Shown here piece by piece: positions 7,728-16,595 of a DNA stretch of 64,000 bases. The stretch is from CAYRJD01 sp964424585 (lineage in GTDB: Bacteria; Actinomycetota; Acidimicrobiia; Acidimicrobiales; Poriferisodalaceae). Location of the stretch: assembly GCA_964424585.1 (NCBI GenBank), contig CAYRJD010000010.1, positions 26,961-90,960 on the forward strand, read 5' to 3'. The position numbers and the translations under genes are program-made. Under the pieces are notes generated by a model. That model saw only the letters and a program-made list of their open reading frames with translations. It ran no database searches and was not told the origin of the DNA. Positions within the stretch are counted from its first letter, which is position 1. Each line of letters starts with the position of its first letter.

Positions 7728-8900
7728 GTGACCGACGACCGAGATGCCGACCATCTGGACGATCCGTTCGCCCCGCGCCGAGCCGAGGTGCAGCGCCAGC
7801 TGCTCGACGCCGCGCGAGCCGCCGCGCAAGACGGCCTGCCTGCGGGTCAGCGATTCGCCACCGTGTGGCATGACCCGACGCCCGAGCACATCGAGCGTCA
7901 GCTAGCGGAGTTTCCTGACGGCGCGTGGGCGCAGGGTGACGACCTCACGTTCGCTCGCCGGTCGGCTACGCCGTACGGCTTGGCGCCGGGGCCGGTGTTT
8001 GTGCATCCGATGTTTCGCCTGGACGACACCGACCTGTGGGTGCTGCAGGTGCGCGTCGAGCGGCTGTCGGAGCTGGTGGCTGGCTACGGCTTCTGGGAGC
8101 TCGACGAGACGTGGAACCTGCCGGGCGGACAGCGCGGCAGCGTCGACTTTCGCTTCCGCGGCGCGGACGCGCCCGCCGAGCTGGCTTCCACGCCCGATGA
8201 CGAGCTGGCTGGCGAGGTCGTCGACCACGAGGTGCCGACGCAGTGGCTGGGCGGCAGCCGCACCGTCACGACGTATGTGCCGCCGGGCGCTGACGCTCGT
8301 TTGCGGGTCGTCTACGCGACCGACGGCGCGGGCGCCGCGCCGTTTCTGCGGCGGCTCGACGCCGCGATCACCGCTGGCAGCGTGCCTCCGTGCGCGGTGG
8401 TGGCCGCGCACGCCGCGCCGATGACGCCGGTCGCGACGATGCCCGGCGCGTCGCACCGCACGCTCGAGTACTTCCCCGCGGTCGACCCGGCCCGCTTCGA
8501 CGCGCACCAGCACTTCTTCGTCGACGAGCTGTCGGCCTGGGCACAAGCCACGCTCGGCGTGTCGGCGGAGCGCGACGACAAGGCGATCTTCGGCTACTCC
8601 GACGGCGGCGCGCACGCGATGGCGACGTCTCTGTTGCACCCGCACGCTTACGCGCACGCCATCGCCTACTCGTCCGGCTGGGCACCCGAGCCGACCACCA
8701 AGTGGAACGTTGACGCCGGGCCGTTCGTGCACCTGTGCGCGGGCACGCTCGAAGGCGGCTTTCACATGGCGACCCAGGCCTGGGCCGCGTGGCTGCACTT
8801 CGCGAACGCGCCGCACAACTTCACCGAGCGGGTGTGCGGGCACGACCTCATTCAGTGGATCGAAGAGCTGCCTCGGGCAATCGAGCGGGCCTGGGGCTGA
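7728..8900 (+). CDS. Putative esterase of the enterochelin esterase/esterase D type
   Basis: Predicted alpha/beta-hydrolase esterase of 390 aa. The C-terminal half resembles Fes-like esterases: FGYSDGGAHAMATS (about residues 286-299) carries the nucleophilic Ser, preceded by HQHFFVDELSAWAQ, where these enzymes bind the next strand. The N-terminal 150 residues resemble the beta-sandwich domain of such enzymes. The final acid and His are not certain. It starts with GTG 7728 after a GAGGTGA ribosome site, divergent from the enoyl-CoA hydratase across 111 bp and convergent with the benzoate-CoA ligase. No siderophore genes are nearby, so the substrate is open. Confidence 0.7.
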   Translation: MTDDRDADHLDDPFAPRRAEVQRQLLDAARAAAQDGLPAGQRFATVWHDPTPEHIERQLAEFPDGAWAQGDDLTFARRSATPYGLAPGPVFVHPMFRLDDTDLWVLQVRVERLSELVAGYGFWELDETWNLPGGQRGSVDFRFRGADAPAELASTPDDELAGEVVDHEVPTQWLGGSRTVTTYVPPGADARLRVVYATDGAGAAPFLRRLDAAITAGSVPPCAVVAAHAAPMTPVATMPGASHRTLEYFPAVDPARFDAHQHFFVDELSAWAQATLGVSAERDDKAIFGYSDGGAHAMATSLLHPHAYAHAIAYSSGWAPEPTTKWNVDAGPFVHLCAGTLEGGFHMATQAWAAWLHFANAPHNFTERVCGHDLIQWIEELPRAIERAWG

Positions 8901-8924
8901 GCGCGCCTAGCTCGCGCCGCGCGC

Positions 8925-10451
8925 CTAGCTGTCGTCTCGCAGCAGGTAGCGCTTGATTTTGCCGGTCGCCGTCTGCGGCAGCTCGGCGACGACCTCAACG
9001 GTGCGCGGGTACTTGTACGGCGCGAGCCGCTCGCGCACGTGGGCCTGAACTTCGGCGGCCAGCGCCGCGGCACGCTCTGACACGTCGCCGTCGGCTGGCA
9101 CCACGAACGCCTTCGGTTTCACCAACCCGTCTGTGTCTGGCGCCCCCACGACCGCTGCCGCCACCACCGAGCCCAGCTCGACGATGGTCGCCTCCACCTC
9201 GGTCGGCGACACCCAGATGCCGCCGACCTTCAGCATGTCGTCGGTGCGGCCCAGCGCTCGATACACGCCGCCCGCCTCTCGTACGTAGGTGTCGCCGGTC
9301 GCCAAGAACTCGCCGTGCAGCGTCGCTCGGTTTTGCGCCGTGCGGTTCCAGTAGCCAGCCATCACCGACTCACCGGCGACGAACAGCGCCCCCGGCTCGC
9401 CGTCGGCCACCTCGTGGCCGTCGCTGTCGCGCAAGCTGACGCGGTAGCCCTCCAGCACGGTGCCGCTGGTGCCGCCGACCGACGCGCCGGGCCGGTTGGT
9501 GATGGCGACGTGGCACAGCTCGGTGGTGCCGAAGCCGTCGAGGATTTCCACTCCGAAGCGTTCGCCGAAGCGTCGGTGAACGTCAGCGGGCAGCGGCTCG
9601 CCAGCCGACACCGCGAGGCGAACCGACTCGAACGTGTCGGCTGGCAGGTCTTCGGCGAGCAGCTGGGCGTATGAGGTCGGCACGCCGAAATACAGGGTGG
9701 GGCGATGCTCACGCACTTGCGCGGCGATCAGATCGGGCGTGGGCCGCAGCGGGTTGAGCACCACCCGCGCGCCGGTGCCGGGCGGAAAGTAGCCCGAGTT
9801 GCCCAAGCCGTATGCGAAGAAGAGCTTGGCGACCGAGTAGATGACGTCGCTGCTCCCCATGTCGAGAATGGGCCTTGCGTAGCGGTCGGTGCAAAAGCCC
9901 ATGTCGATGTGGCGGTGCATCGCGCCCTTCGGGAAGCCGGTGGTGCCCGAGGTGTAGAGCCAGAACGCGACGTCGTCGCCAACTGCGGGAAACGGCGCGG
10001 CTTCAATCGACGGCTCGTTCGTGAACTGGTGCTGCGAGTCGTCAATGACGAACGTGAGGAACTGACGCTCGCCGGTCGACTGGAACGCTTGGGTAGCGGC
10101 GACGGCTTCGGTGAACTGCGGCCAGCAGATGAGCCCGACGGCGCGGGAGTCGTCCAGCAAGAACGCGTAGTCGCTGCGCGTCAGCATCGTCGACACCGGC
10201 ACCGGTATCGCACCCATCCACATCGCTCCCCAGAACCACCAAAGAAACGCCACCGTGTCGGCGCAGCACAGCATTACTCGCTGGCCGGCTACGACGCCGC
10301 GGCGGTCGAGCTCTGCAGCGGCGGCTCTCACGCCGCGCTCTACCTCGGCGCGCGAGTAGGTCGCGCCGCTGAGGGCGTCGATGACGGCGACCTCGTCGGG
10401 CGCAGCGCTGGCGGGTTCGATCACGAAGCGATACACGGCGTTGGCTGACAT
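8925..10451 (-). CDS. Benzoate-CoA ligase family protein
   Basis: ANL-superfamily acyl-CoA synthetase that most likely activates benzoate, or a substituted benzoate, to its CoA thioester with ATP. The P-loop YTSGTTGFPKGAMHRH is at about residues 163-178, followed by the long family motifs LFFAYGLGNSGYFP, SAGEPLP, DGFGTTELCH, LATGDTYVREAGGVYRALGR and the catalytic Lys in TATGKIKRYLLR. The 508 aa length and the SAGEPLP/GTTEL blocks match benzoate-CoA ligases better than fatty-acyl ligases. It is divergent from boxC with 21 nt between start codons, and the box neighbours support the substrate. Regulation probably acts on the shared promoter. Confidence 0.85.
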   Translation of the reverse strand: MSANAVYRFVIEPASAAPDEVAVIDALSGATYSRAEVERGVRAAAAELDRRGVVAGQRVMLCCADTVAFLWWFWGAMWMGAIPVPVSTMLTRSDYAFLLDDSRAVGLICWPQFTEAVAATQAFQSTGERQFLTFVIDDSQHQFTNEPSIEAAPFPAVGDDVAFWLYTSGTTGFPKGAMHRHIDMGFCTDRYARPILDMGSSDVIYSVAKLFFAYGLGNSGYFPPGTGARVVLNPLRPTPDLIAAQVREHRPTLYFGVPTSYAQLLAEDLPADTFESVRLAVSAGEPLPADVHRRFGERFGVEILDGFGTTELCHVAITNRPGASVGGTSGTVLEGYRVSLRDSDGHEVADGEPGALFVAGESVMAGYWNRTAQNRATLHGEFLATGDTYVREAGGVYRALGRTDDMLKVGGIWVSPTEVEATIVELGSVVAAAVVGAPDTDGLVKPKAFVVPADGDVSERAAALAAEVQAHVRERLAPYKYPRTVEVVAELPQTATGKIKRYLLRDDS

Positions 10452-10472
10452 AGCTATAACTACCTTTCCTTG
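10452..10472. promoter_or_regulatory. Compact divergent promoter between benzoate-CoA ligase and boxC
   Basis: Only 21 nt separate the two start codons. On the plus strand TATAAC (10455-10460) and TACCTT (10461-10466) are -10-like hexamers 6-12 nt before GTG 10473, with no Shine-Dalgarno sequence for boxC. On the minus strand TAGTTA lies 5 nt before ATG 10451. Both genes may therefore be read as leaderless or near-leaderless mRNAs, with each -35 inside the opposite gene. Confidence 0.5.
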
Positions 10473-12212
10473 GTGCTTGATTTTCTAACCGAACCAGACG
10501 GCTCTTTGCATTGGGGCTCGCACTGGGCGTCGCACTGGCGATTGAGCGTCGACGGCGCCGTTGCGACGCTCGCCCTCGAGGTCGACCCCGCTGCGGCGGC
10601 AGCCGACGGCTACGAGCTGAAGCTCAACAGCTACGACATCGCGGTCGACGTCGAACTCGTCCGGCTGGTGCGGCTGATCCGCTACGAGCAGCCCGAGGTG
10701 GGGTGCGTGGTGATCACCGGCGGCGTGGCCGGAACGTTTTGCGCGGGCGCGAACATCGGCATGCTCGCTGGCGCGACCCACCACCACAAGGTCAACTTCT
10801 GCAAGTTCACCAACGAGACCCGCCTCGAAATGGAAGACGCATCGGCGCGCAGCGGGCTGCGCTTCTTGGCTGCCATCAACGGCGCTTGCTCGGGCGGCGG
10901 CTACGAGCTGGCGCTGGCGTGCGACTGGCTGCTGCTCATCGACGACCGCTCCACCGCGGTGTCGCTGCCGGAAGTGCCGCTGCTGGGGGTGCTGCCCGGC
11001 ACCGGCGGGCTGACCCGCCTGGTCGACAAGCGCAGGGTGCGCCGCGACCTGGCAGACGTGTTTGCGACCCGGGTCGAGGGCTGTCGCGGCGCGGAGGCGT
11101 TGGCGTGGGGACTGGTCGACGAGCTGGCGCCGCCGAGTGAGTTCGACGCAGCGGTAGCGACAAGAGCCGCGGCGTTGGTGCGCGACAGTCGCGCGGCTGG
11201 CACGACAGCGTCGACTGACGTGATCAGCGCGCTCGGCGACGCGAGCGCTGGCGTGAAGGCACCGAAGCTGCCGGTGGTGCGGCGAGACGAGGCGCTGCCC
11301 GTCGAGCGCGCGGTGCGCACCAGCTACGTCGCGGCCGCCTTCGACCGCGAACGGCGCGTGGCTTACCTTGGCGTGCTCGCCAGCGGCGACGCCGACTGGC
11401 CGCTGCGGTGCGCGCTCGAACTCGACGCAGTGCTGTGCCACCTGCGATTTGCCGAGCCAACGCTGGGCACGATCGTGCTGTTCACCTTCGGCGACCCAAC
11501 AGACGTGCTGCGCCACGACGAAGCGTTGGTCAACCCGCGCACGCACCAAGAGCGTGAGACGGCCGCGCTGTGGGCTCGCGCGCTGTCGCGGCTCGACCTC
11601 ACGGCACGCTCGATCATCTGCGCGGCAGAGCCGGGGTCGTGCTTTGTTGGAGTGCTGGCAGAACTGGCGCTGGCTGCCGACCGCACGTACGCGCTCGACG
11701 GCGTGTTCGAGGACGAGCGCGACTCCGACGCGGCAGGCGGCGCGCTGCGCGACCTGCTCGGCTGCCAGCGTGTCGGCGAACCGCCCACCCTCACGCTGAC
11801 CGACGTGAACTTCAGACCGATGCCGATGGCGAACGGGCTCACGCGCATCGCGTCGCGGTTCTGCGACGACGCCGAGGCTGTGCGCCGGGCGCACGACCTG
11901 CGCAACCAGCCGCTCGCCGCGACCGAAGCAGCGGCCGCGGGCCTGGTCACCTTCGCCGTCGACGACATCGACTACGACGACGAGCTTCGCATCGCCATCG
12001 AAGAGCGCGCCGCGATGTCGCCCGACGCGCTCACCGCGCTGGAGGCCAACCACCGGTTCTGCGGCCCCGAGACGCTGGCGACGAAGATCTTCGGCCGTCT
12101 CACCGCCTGGCAGAACTGGGTGTTCACCCGCGACAACGCGAGCGGCGACGCCAGCCCGCTGCGGCTGTACGGCACGGGTCAGCGTCCGACCTACGATCTA
12201 GAGCGCACCTGA
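10473..12212 (+). CDS. boxC: 2,3-epoxybenzoyl-CoA dihydrolase (BoxC)
   Basis: Hydrolytic ring cleavage of 2,3-epoxybenzoyl-CoA to 3,4-dehydroadipyl-CoA semialdehyde and formate. It is a large double crotonase-type protein of about 579 aa. Segments matching BoxC include the N-terminal HWRLSVDGAVATLALEVD, DGYELKLNSYDIAVDVEL, GTFCAGANIGMLAG and NGACSGGGYELALACDWLLL, with the second crotonase-like half from about residue 300. I prefer GTG 10473; a TTG 3 nt upstream is the alternative. Its stop overlaps the boxB start (TGATG at 12210-12214), so the two are translationally coupled. No boxA reductase or boxD aldehyde dehydrogenase is in the window. Confidence 0.93.
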   Translation: MLDFLTEPDGSLHWGSHWASHWRLSVDGAVATLALEVDPAAAAADGYELKLNSYDIAVDVELVRLVRLIRYEQPEVGCVVITGGVAGTFCAGANIGMLAGATHHHKVNFCKFTNETRLEMEDASARSGLRFLAAINGACSGGGYELALACDWLLLIDDRSTAVSLPEVPLLGVLPGTGGLTRLVDKRRVRRDLADVFATRVEGCRGAEALAWGLVDELAPPSEFDAAVATRAAALVRDSRAAGTTASTDVISALGDASAGVKAPKLPVVRRDEALPVERAVRTSYVAAAFDRERRVAYLGVLASGDADWPLRCALELDAVLCHLRFAEPTLGTIVLFTFGDPTDVLRHDEALVNPRTHQERETAALWARALSRLDLTARSIICAAEPGSCFVGVLAELALAADRTYALDGVFEDERDSDAAGGALRDLLGCQRVGEPPTLTLTDVNFRPMPMANGLTRIASRFCDDAEAVRRAHDLRNQPLAATEAAAAGLVTFAVDDIDYDDELRIAIEERAAMSPDALTALEANHRFCGPETLATKIFGRLTAWQNWVFTRDNASGDASPLRLYGTGQRPTYDLERT

Positions 12213-13627
12213 TGGCACACATCGACTATTCCGAGCGCATTCCCAACAACGTCGACCTGTCTGACGACCGCCGCTTGCGACGTGCCCTCGAGAGCTGGCA
12301 GCCGAAGTTCGCGCAGTGGTGGAGCGACCTAGGCCCGGCGGAGTTCGCGGAGTGCGACGTGTACCTGCGCACCGCGGTCGACGCCGACCAGACGGGCTGG
12401 GCGCACTACGGGTTCACCAAGACGCCGGACTATCGGTGGGGCATCTTCCTCTCGCCGCCCGAGCCCGGCCGCACGGTCGGCTTTGGCGACCGCATCGGCG
12501 AAGACGTGTGGCACAGCGTGCCAGGTGAGTTCCGAGCTGACCTGCGGCGGCTGATCGTGGTGCAGGGCGACACCGAGCCGGCATCGGTCGAGCAGCAACG
12601 ACAGCTGGGCGCAACCGCGCCGTCGCTGTATGACCTGCGCAACTTGTTGCAGATCAACGTGGAAGAGGCTCGCCACCTGTGGGCGATGGTGTACCTGCTG
12701 CACGCTCACTTCGGGCGAGACGGGCGCGACGAAGCAGATGCCTTGTTGGAACGTCACGCCGGCGACGCGGACAACCCCCGCATCTTGGGGGCGTTCAACG
12801 AGCGCACCGACGACTGGCTGTCGTTCATGCTGTTCACCTACTTCACCGACCGCGACGGCAAGTATCAGCTGGGCGCGCTGCGAGAGTCGGCGTTCGACCC
12901 GCTCGCCCGGACGTGCGACTTCATGCTGAAAGAAGAGGCGCACCACATGTTCGTGGGCGCGAGCGGCATCAGCCGGGTCATAGCTCGCACTTGCGAGTTG
13001 ATGGCTGCGCACGACACCGACGACGTCGGGCCGCACGGCGGCGTGAGCCTGGAGATGCTGCAGCGCTACTTAAACTTCCACTATTCGGTGTCGCTTGACC
13101 TGTTCGGCGCGGAGGCTTCGACGAATGCCGCCAACTACTACGCGGCGGGGCTGAAGGGTCGCTTTGACGAGGCGAGCTACGACGACGACCACGTGCTGAC
13201 CGACGGGTTCTATGAGGTGGCGACGGTTGACGACGGCGAGCTGACGACGTTGAGCCGCCCCGCCATCAACTTGGTGAACGCGCAGCTGCGGTCGAGCTAC
13301 AGCGACGACTGCGAGAAGGGGCTGCGCCGATGGAATCGGGTGATCGCTGAAGCGGGCGTCGATTTTGAGCTGCGGCTGCCGCACGTGGGCTTCAACCGGC
13401 GGGTGGGGTTGTTTGCCGAGGCGAACGTGACACCCGACGGCCAGGTGGTGGACGACGCCACCTGGGAGGCCGAGCGGGCGCGCTACCTGCCGAGCGACGC
13501 CGACCACACGCACGTGGCGTCGCTGATGCAGCGCTGCGTCGAGCCAGGCCAGATGGCTGGCTGGATCGCCCCGCCGGCGCGCGGCATCAACACCAAGCCG
13601 GTCGACTACACCTACGTCAGGCTGTAG
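12212..13627 (+). CDS. boxB: Benzoyl-CoA 2,3-epoxidase, diiron subunit BoxB
   Basis: Oxygenase component that epoxidises benzoyl-CoA with O2 and electrons from the BoxA reductase. The ferritin-like diiron ligands are visible as VEEARHLW (about residues 149-156), a Glu/His pair in ALLERHAGD and KEEAHHMFVGASG (about 240-252). The protein is 471 aa, close to known BoxB lengths of about 473. The ATG shares bases with the boxC stop; the frame stays open far upstream inside boxC but that part is not BoxB-like. The C-terminal RGINTKPVDYTYVRL is also BoxB-like. An alpha/beta hydrolase frame begins where boxB ends. Confidence 0.95.
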   Translation: MAHIDYSERIPNNVDLSDDRRLRRALESWQPKFAQWWSDLGPAEFAECDVYLRTAVDADQTGWAHYGFTKTPDYRWGIFLSPPEPGRTVGFGDRIGEDVWHSVPGEFRADLRRLIVVQGDTEPASVEQQRQLGATAPSLYDLRNLLQINVEEARHLWAMVYLLHAHFGRDGRDEADALLERHAGDADNPRILGAFNERTDDWLSFMLFTYFTDRDGKYQLGALRESAFDPLARTCDFMLKEEAHHMFVGASGISRVIARTCELMAAHDTDDVGPHGGVSLEMLQRYLNFHYSVSLDLFGAEASTNAANYYAAGLKGRFDEASYDDDHVLTDGFYEVATVDDGELTTLSRPAINLVNAQLRSSYSDDCEKGLRRWNRVIAEAGVDFELRLPHVGFNRRVGLFAEANVTPDGQVVDDATWEAERARYLPSDADHTHVASLMQRCVEPGQMAGWIAPPARGINTKPVDYTYVRL

Positions 13628-13710
13628 CCATCTCTTGGGCAGACGTCGCTGGCTCTCGGCTCAACTACCAACACTGGGAGCCAGCGAGACGTAGCGACGG
13701 CGGGCCGATC

Positions 13711-14415
13711 GTGATGCTGCACGAAGGCCTGGGCTGCGTCACGCAGTGGCGCGACCTGCCCGAGCGCCTGGCCGCGCATACCGGCCGACCCGTGCTCGCA
13801 TACGACCGCAGCGGCTACGGCCGCTCGTCGCCCGAGCCCGCCACCTACGACGCCGACTTCATGGAGCACGAAGCCGTCGTCGTGCTGCCCGAACTGCTGC
13901 ACAAACTGGCGGACGATGACGCTTCTGGCTTGAGCGGCCAACCCGACGACATGGTGTTCGTGGGCCACTCCGACGGCGCGACGATTGCCCTGCTGGCCGC
14001 TGCGTCGGGCGCGGTAGCGCCTGCGGCGGTCGTCGCCATCGCGCCGCACACGTTCCTAGAGCTGGTCTGCCTGCGCGAGATCGCCGCGCTCGATGCGCAC
14101 CGCGACAAGCTCATCGACGGCCTCGCCCGCCATCACGACCGTCCCGAGCTGGTCTTCGACCGCTGGCGCGCCGCCTGGCTCTCGCCCGACTTTGCTGACT
14201 GGGACATCCGCGACCAGCTCGCCACCATCGACGCACCCGTGCTCGCCTTCCAGGGCACCGACGACGCCTACGGTACCGCTGCCCAGATCACCGAAATCAC
14301 CGACCGCGCCCCCCACGCCCACGGCGAACTCCTGCCCAACTGCGGCCACATCGTCCACCGCGACCAACCCCACCGCACCCTCTCACTCATCACCACCTTC
14401 CTCAACAGGCTGTAG
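13711..14415 (+). CDS. Alpha/beta hydrolase (start uncertain; frame extends back to boxB)
   Basis: Cytosolic hydrolase with all catalytic elements: Ser in GHSDGATIALLA, Asp in FQGTDDAYGTA and His in CGHIVHRDQPH. From the first ordinary start, GTG 13711, it is 234 aa. The family's first strands lie before that: the frame reads ADVAGSRLNYQHWEP from about 13639 without a stop back into boxB, but has no ATG, GTG or TTG there. Either a rare start (ATC 13630) follows the boxB stop, or the gene has lost its start. As third gene of the boxCB unit it might act on a thioester or lactone of the pathway; the substrate is unknown. Confidence 0.75.
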   Translation: MMLHEGLGCVTQWRDLPERLAAHTGRPVLAYDRSGYGRSSPEPATYDADFMEHEAVVVLPELLHKLADDDASGLSGQPDDMVFVGHSDGATIALLAAASGAVAPAAVVAIAPHTFLELVCLREIAALDAHRDKLIDGLARHHDRPELVFDRWRAAWLSPDFADWDIRDQLATIDAPVLAFQGTDDAYGTAAQITEITDRAPHAHGELLPNCGHIVHRDQPHRTLSLITTFLNRL

Positions 14416-14506
14416 GCTGTGGCTTAGCCATCTGGCGCCTCCGGAGAGCGATCCTTGCGCGTATCTCTCAGGTGTCACCTTTACATCCGTTCGGAAAGGC
14501 GGTCCA

Positions 14507-14629
14507 ATGACTGATTGTCACACCAAATGCGGACCTCTGAGTTGGCCTCAGCGAGCCTGGCACTCGCGTCTCACTGGTCAGGGCCCTGGGCCCATTCCGC
14601 CGACGAGCATAGCCACGGAGGCAACATGA
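14507..14629 (+). CDS. Possible 40-residue leader ORF ahead of the permease
   Basis: An ATG at 14507 preceded by a purine-rich GGAAAGGCGG opens a 40-codon frame whose TGA (14627-14629) overlaps the next ATG (14626) as ATGA. The peptide begins MTDCHTKC and is otherwise Pro/Trp-rich and unrecognised. The overlap would allow translational coupling with the permease. With low G+C and no known homolog it may equally be noise. Confidence 0.25.
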   Translation: MTDCHTKCGPLSWPQRAWHSRLTGQGPGPIPPTSIATEAT

Positions 14630-14913
14630 ACGCTATACAGCAGGAACAACATCGGCGTGCCCTGCCATCGCTAATGATGCTCCTTTCCGCACTCTGCTTT
14701 GCCCCCGTGCCGTTGCTAATACACAAGGGGAGCGTTGACACCGCCTGGTGGTTGTTCACGGGCGTGTGGTTGACCTCATACTGCCTGTTCCAAGCACTGG
14801 CCCGCTGGCTTTTCCCTCTTGTTCGTCAGCAACTGGCTTCACACCAAGAGGAACGCCAGTCTTCCAGTGACCCCCCCCCGCACGATCTACGCCCAATCTA
14901 CTACAAGATGTAG
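14626..14913 (+). pseudogene. DMT/EamA-like permease, N-terminal fragment (frameshifted at a C9 run)
   Basis: Encodes the first part of a drug/metabolite-type transporter: two hydrophobic segments (LPSLMMLLSALCFAPVPLLI and WWLFTGVWLTSYCLFQALAR), then a polar stretch. ATG 14626 has a GGAGG site 5 nt upstream. After nine consecutive C (14871-14879) this frame soon ends at 14911-14913. The next frame reads straight from the run as NLLQDVADA into GHWFLFAAAITLLDPVIATV, the rest of the permease. One extra C (ten) or two fewer (seven) would join them. It could be a dead gene, a phase-variable gene or a slippage product. G+C is well below that of the flanking genes. Confidence 0.65.
14871..14879 (+). 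repeat. Homopolymeric C9 run inside the permease gene
   Basis: Nine consecutive C at the exact point where the reading frame of the permease breaks. With seven or ten C the two permease segments would form one protein. I noticed no comparable run elsewhere in the window. Confidence 0.9.
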
Positions 14914-14936
14914 CTGACGCAAGGCGCTCATATTTC

Positions 14937-15971
14937 TTGGTCGGCACGGCCGCCATGGGACACTGGTTTCTGTTTGCCGCGGCGATCACGCTACTCGATC
15001 CAGTGATCGCAACAGTCATCTTTGAATTCTGGCCCGTTCTGTACTCAGTAGTGGGACTCTCCACCATGTGGAGAACCGTAATGCGCCAAGGTAGCCTGAA
15101 TCGTGCAGCTGCCAGCAATACGCTACTGCTCTTGGTGTTCGGCGGCACTGCTGTGGCCCTTGCTGTCGCTAGTAGAGGTGTCACAGAGGCGGAGTGGGGA
15201 CTCCAGAGCTTTCTCGGTGTCCTGCTCGCATTAGCGGCTGCCACAGGAACTGCGATCAGCAGCGCCTCATTTGCCATGCTAGGCGAGGACGTCGCTCTTC
15301 GAGCGATGGATGGTGCCATTGTTGGAGCATCTGGCACTCGAGAAGACAGCGAGACAAAGCGCATTACCACAACTACCTCTGGCGTCGCCATCGCTCATGG
15401 CGCACACGGAATCGCCGCAGTAGTAATGGCGAGCATCTGGACTCTCCTCGGAGGATCTCTTCAAGTCGGTGAGGCTGGGGTTGGCTATGCGATTGCTGCC
15501 GGAGCCTTGACCTGCTGCGGGAACTGGATGTTTTACCAAGCCAACCATCTTGCACGAGACAATGAAGGTCAGATATCTGCTCGAATCAATGGGATATTCT
15601 ATGCAGCACCAGTCATCGGCATCGTGCTGCTTTGGAGATTTGGCGACAGTACCATACTCTACTGGAACATGCTGATTGCGGGCCTGGCGGGCATCCTCGC
15701 CATCAATATGGTGATACATCTTGACCCCGAGGGCATTCGACAACCGCGTGCCGACGACAGATACAGTCGCTATTTCCAGTGGCTCACAACTCCTGAGAAC
15801 TACGGCACCCGTCAAGACCGGCCCCATCCCGTGGCCTCAGAACAAGAGCGCGGTGTCGCATCCGGCTACACGTCGGCTGTATTGGCCCTATGGACGTGCG
15901 GTACCATGGTGCTCCTGCGCGAGGACGTGCTGCCCGATTCCTGGAGGGTCTGGTCAGTTTCAAGAAATTGA
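14937..15971 (+). pseudogene. DMT/EamA-like permease, main membrane part
   Basis: About eight further hydrophobic segments (for example AAAITLLDPVIATVIFEFWP, NTLLLLVFGGTAVALAVASR, GIAAVVMASIWTLLGG, YAAPVIGIVLLWRFG and LIAGLAGILAINMVIHL) complete the ten-helix plan of the DMT superfamily. The frame is open back to the C9 run at 14871, so the first start here (TTG 14937) is only where the open frame allows one. The soluble tail after the last helix, about 90 residues, ends at 15971. A neighbouring frame then reads FQEIETADTPPELRK into the next gene, so a second, +1 frameshift near 15955 is possible. The substrate is unknown. Confidence 0.6.
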
Positions 15972-16014
15972 GACCGCGGACACCCCGCCTGAACTTCGTA
16001 AGGCGTATTTCCCC

Positions 16015-16515
16015 ATGCGTATATTGTTGATGTCGGAAATGCGGACCAGCACCAATAGGGAACGCATAGAGGTCCTGGCGGAGCTCCTAACGGAGACTGA
16101 GACACTGGTGAACCTACGGCAGCAAGGACGTAACTTCGCTGAACTCGCAGTCCTGTCAATGTTCGCTGCTACCATTAGCGCTCTAGCGATACTTGCTCGT
16201 CCTGAGGCTGCGCAAGAGTTGCTGAAGTTTCCTGCTCCTTTTGCCGCATGGGCGCACGATGTGGCTTCAATGGTAGTTGCTGTTGCCTTTACGTTCCTTG
16301 GGTTTGACCTAAGGGACAAGCGTCGAGAGGCTGACTCTCGACTGCTCCGCCAAGTGAGTTGGCGGGCTCAGATTCGGCACGGGCAACCGAGTGGATGGAG
16401 GCTGCGACTACACGCCTGGAACGATCCTCGCTGGGAGCGACTCTTGGCATCTTCGCTGGGCGCATTGCTACTTGCAGGAGCGGTTGTGATGCTGGGGATC
16501 AAGTGGATGGGCTAG
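16015..16515 (+). CDS. Small membrane protein of unknown function
   Basis: 166 aa from ATG 16015. A charged N-terminal helix (RERIEVLAELLTETETLV) is followed by three hydrophobic segments: FAELAVLSMFAATISALAI, VASMVVAVAFTFLGF and LLASSLGALLLAGAVVMLGI. A basic, Trp-containing loop lies between the second and third. The frame is open and protein-like before the ATG, overlapping the permease end, so this may be the C-terminal domain of the same broken gene. It shares the lower G+C of the island. I recognise no family. Confidence 0.5.
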   Translation: MRILLMSEMRTSTNRERIEVLAELLTETETLVNLRQQGRNFAELAVLSMFAATISALAILARPEAAQELLKFPAPFAAWAHDVASMVVAVAFTFLGFDLRDKRREADSRLLRQVSWRAQIRHGQPSGWRLRLHAWNDPRWERLLASSLGALLLAGAVVMLGIKWMG

Positions 16516-16595
16516 GTGTTGGGAGCCAACAGGGGGCGTGTGCGACATCAGGGGCAAGCATGGCAGGCGCGGCAGGCGAGACGTCAGGCGGCGGG

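Noticed and set aside
8901..8930. Two copies of GCGCGCCTAGCT as a regulatory repeat
   Set aside because: They are only two copies 18 bp apart in a convergent gene gap with very high G+C, so chance or the general end-of-gene repeat tendency is enough.
11570..12211. Upstream extension of the boxB frame inside boxC
   Set aside because: The 214 extra codons are Arg-rich and out of frame with a well-conserved boxC. BoxB homology begins exactly at ATG 12212.
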